From contig JBIINH010000110.1 of assembly GCA_044337585.1 (NCBI GenBank), forward strand, positions 1 to 7,465: 7,465 bases of DNA, given 5' to 3'. A program made the translations under genes and the position numbers. The notes under the pieces were generated by a model. It searched no databases, was not told where the DNA came from, and saw only the letters and a list, made by a program, of their open reading frames with translations. Positions within the stretch are counted from its first letter, which is position 1; every line of letters starts with the position of its first letter. Below are positions 5,990 to 7,465 of the stretch, in pieces. This stretch comes from CAYSBE01 sp044337585 (GTDB lineage Bacteria; Bacteroidota; Bacteroidia; UKL13-3).

Positions 5990-7465
5990 TTATTCAATTG
6001 TTATTTTCCGTACTTCTTTCATGCCATCCCATGTGGTCAGTTGCAGATAGTACACACCCTTATTTAGTTTAGGTAATTCTATTTTCAATTTGTTTTCACC
6101 TGCTACTGATATTGCTTCCATTACATAAACCTCTTGGCCAAGTATATTTATCAGCTGTATTTTCATTTGTTGGGCTGCATTGGCGTTCCATTGCAGGTCA
6201 ATAAAATCGCTTGCCGGATTTGGATACACTTGCAAGTTCATGGTCAACTTTTCGGTACTGAGCAATGCTGTTAAACTAATCGTGATTGCTTGCGATTTCA
6301 ATTCGCCTTGGCAACCATTTGCACCTGTTTCTCGCACCGATATGTTTCCGGTTGGGCCATTGCCCCATGTCACGCTCATGGTGTTTCCCCCTCCTGATGG
6401 GATGCCACCCGACACTTGCCAATTGTATGTAGAACCGGCAGTGAGGTTTACCGAATATGTATGTGTGCTATTTGGCAAAACTGATGCCACACCTGATATG
6501 GCTGAAGTTTGTGGCCTTGGTATCAAGTTCACTGTGCGTGCATCGGCCAATTCGCTATAGCATCCATTGGCATTTACTTGCACCGTATAGATACCCGAAT
6601 CTTGTATTGTCAATTGGCGTATGGTACCTCCCGAAACTGCATTTCCACTTCGGTACCAAATATTTCCCAAAAGCGCACTAGATGTAAGCACCGCTGTGCC
6701 TCCTTCGCACATCACACTTCCACTCAATGAAGATGATATGGTTGGTTTGGCAGGCTTATCAAACAAGGTGGCACCAATTGTATCGGTAAACATATTGCAG
6801 CCATTGGCAGCTGTAGTACGCAAGCGATAGGTGCCTGTAATTTTAGCAAAATAAGTAGATGATGTAGCACCATTAATAACGCTGTTGTTTCTAAACCATT
6901 GGTATTGGCTTGCGGTAGAGTCGGTAGCCAATTGAATACTATCACCATCACAAATAATGCTACTGTTAGTGGTAATATTTGGCGTAGCCGGACCTTGAAT
7001 TACGGTGAAATAGTTAATTCTGGTTACGCTATCGCTTGCAGTGCTGTTGCTTACCCTTAATTTCACGGTGTATTGACCCGGTTGTGCAAATGCCACAATT
7101 GGATTTTGAGTAGTGAAATTGAAATTTTGAGGGCCGGTGATTTCCCAATTCCACGCAGTTGGAAAATTCCTGCTCGTATCTGTTAGTTGTATACTTTCGT
7201 TGGTACACAAATTAGTTTTTGATGCCCTGAAGCCCGCTACCGGAGCTAAAGGGGTGCCGAAGATATTGACATTATCTATAAACAAATTATTCCCATAATT
7301 ATTGTACCCTTCAAAACGAATGCGGATATTGCTTAATCCACTATAGGCATTTAGCGAAATGGTTTTACAGTTTGTTGAGCACCATTCAGATGCAGATTGA
7401 GGATAAAACTCTTCGCTAGTATCAGGTGCGGTGGCAAGTGTTGGACCTCTATATGACGCCAATCT
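5990..7465 (-). CDS. Secreted multidomain PKD/Ig-like protein with T9SS sorting domain, N-terminus missing
   Basis: The frame is open to the right edge (491 complete codons before TAA at 5990-5992), so the N-terminus, including any signal peptide, lies outside; the TTG near 7462 is not a convincing start. Numbering from that codon, residues 27-68 (a Cys pair, then SGLSNIRIRFEGYNNYGNNLFIDNVNI) form the end of a beta-sandwich, a module often found after an enzyme domain such as an M43-type metallopeptidase. A PKD domain spans about 73-155. Two Ig-like domains follow, with cysteine pairs C171/C222 and C252/C301. A further PKD/Ig-like domain covers about 315-398. Residues 409-490 are a type A T9SS (Por) sorting domain: VYPNPASDFIDL, then INILGQEVY, ending GVYYLQLTTWDGMKEVRKITIE. 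The protein should cross the outer membrane by the type IX system and be released or anchored at the surface. Its true activity depends on the missing part. Confidence 0.88.
   Translation of the reverse strand, partial: RLASYRGPTLATAPDTSEEFYPQSASEWCSTNCKTISLNAYSGLSNIRIRFEGYNNYGNNLFIDNVNIFGTPLAPVAGFRASKTNLCTNESIQLTDTSRNFPTAWNWEITGPQNFNFTTQNPIVAFAQPGQYTVKLRVSNSTASDSVTRINYFTVIQGPATPNITTNSSIICDGDSIQLATDSTASQYQWFRNNSVINGATSSTYFAKITGTYRLRTTAANGCNMFTDTIGATLFDKPAKPTISSSLSGSVMCEGGTAVLTSSALLGNIWYRSGNAVSGGTIRQLTIQDSGIYTVQVNANGCYSELADARTVNLIPRPQTSAISGVASVLPNSTHTYSVNLTAGSTYNWQVSGGIPSGGGNTMSVTWGNGPTGNISVRETGANGCQGELKSQAITISLTALLSTEKLTMNLQVYPNPASDFIDLQWNANAAQQMKIQLINILGQEVYVMEAISVAGENKLKIELPKLNKGVYYLQLTTWDGMKEVRKITIE

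Noticed and set aside
6180..6830. Plus-strand open frames opposite the T9SS-secreted protein
   Set aside because: The minus-strand frame carries clear PKD, Ig-like and sorting domains; the plus-strand translations have no recognisable pattern.
7460..7462. TTG as a start codon for the secreted protein gene
   Set aside because: The frame stays open to the window edge, no signal peptide follows, and it would begin inside a domain; the gene is simply cut by the window.

Overview
The window looks like chromosomal DNA from a member of the Bacteroidota. Three observations support this. The gene on the right edge ends in a type IX secretion (Por) C-terminal sorting domain with a VYPNP motif. A zapA-rny gene pair sits at the left edge. 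The promoter-like sequence before mnmE fits the Bacteroidota consensus (TTG, 19-nt spacer, TAnnTTTG), and none of the genes has a strong Shine-Dalgarno sequence. The base composition is AT-rich, most visibly between about 1850 and 4450.

Layout from left to right. Bases 1-182 carry the 3' end of a zapA-like cell-division gene. It is followed on the same strand by a complete rny (RNase Y, 513 aa), which ends in a strong intrinsic terminator (1814-1846). A roughly 400-base AT-rich spacer with no supportable gene follows. Next is a lone 225-aa SAM-dependent methyltransferase gene (2247-2924, +). Convergent to it is a two-gene minus-strand unit: a YkgJ-type cysteine-cluster protein (first in transcription, start near 4363) and, overlapping it by 11 nt, a 261-aa protein resembling phage Hef-like homing-endonuclease-associated proteins. 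Divergent from that unit is a complete mnmE (457 aa, +). A bidirectional terminator (5957-5986) separates mnmE from a convergent, 5'-truncated gene for a large secreted PKD/Ig-like protein with a T9SS sorting tail (5990 to the right edge, -).

Most of the window is housekeeping: cell division (ZapA), mRNA decay (RNase Y) and tRNA wobble-uridine modification (MnmE). The accessory part is 2.2-4.4 kb. I do not see a clear new multi-gene system. The most unusual item is the chromosomal Hef-like protein, translationally coupled to a metal-binding cysteine-cluster protein. Its N-terminal nuclease region appears degenerate while its C-terminal domain looks intact.
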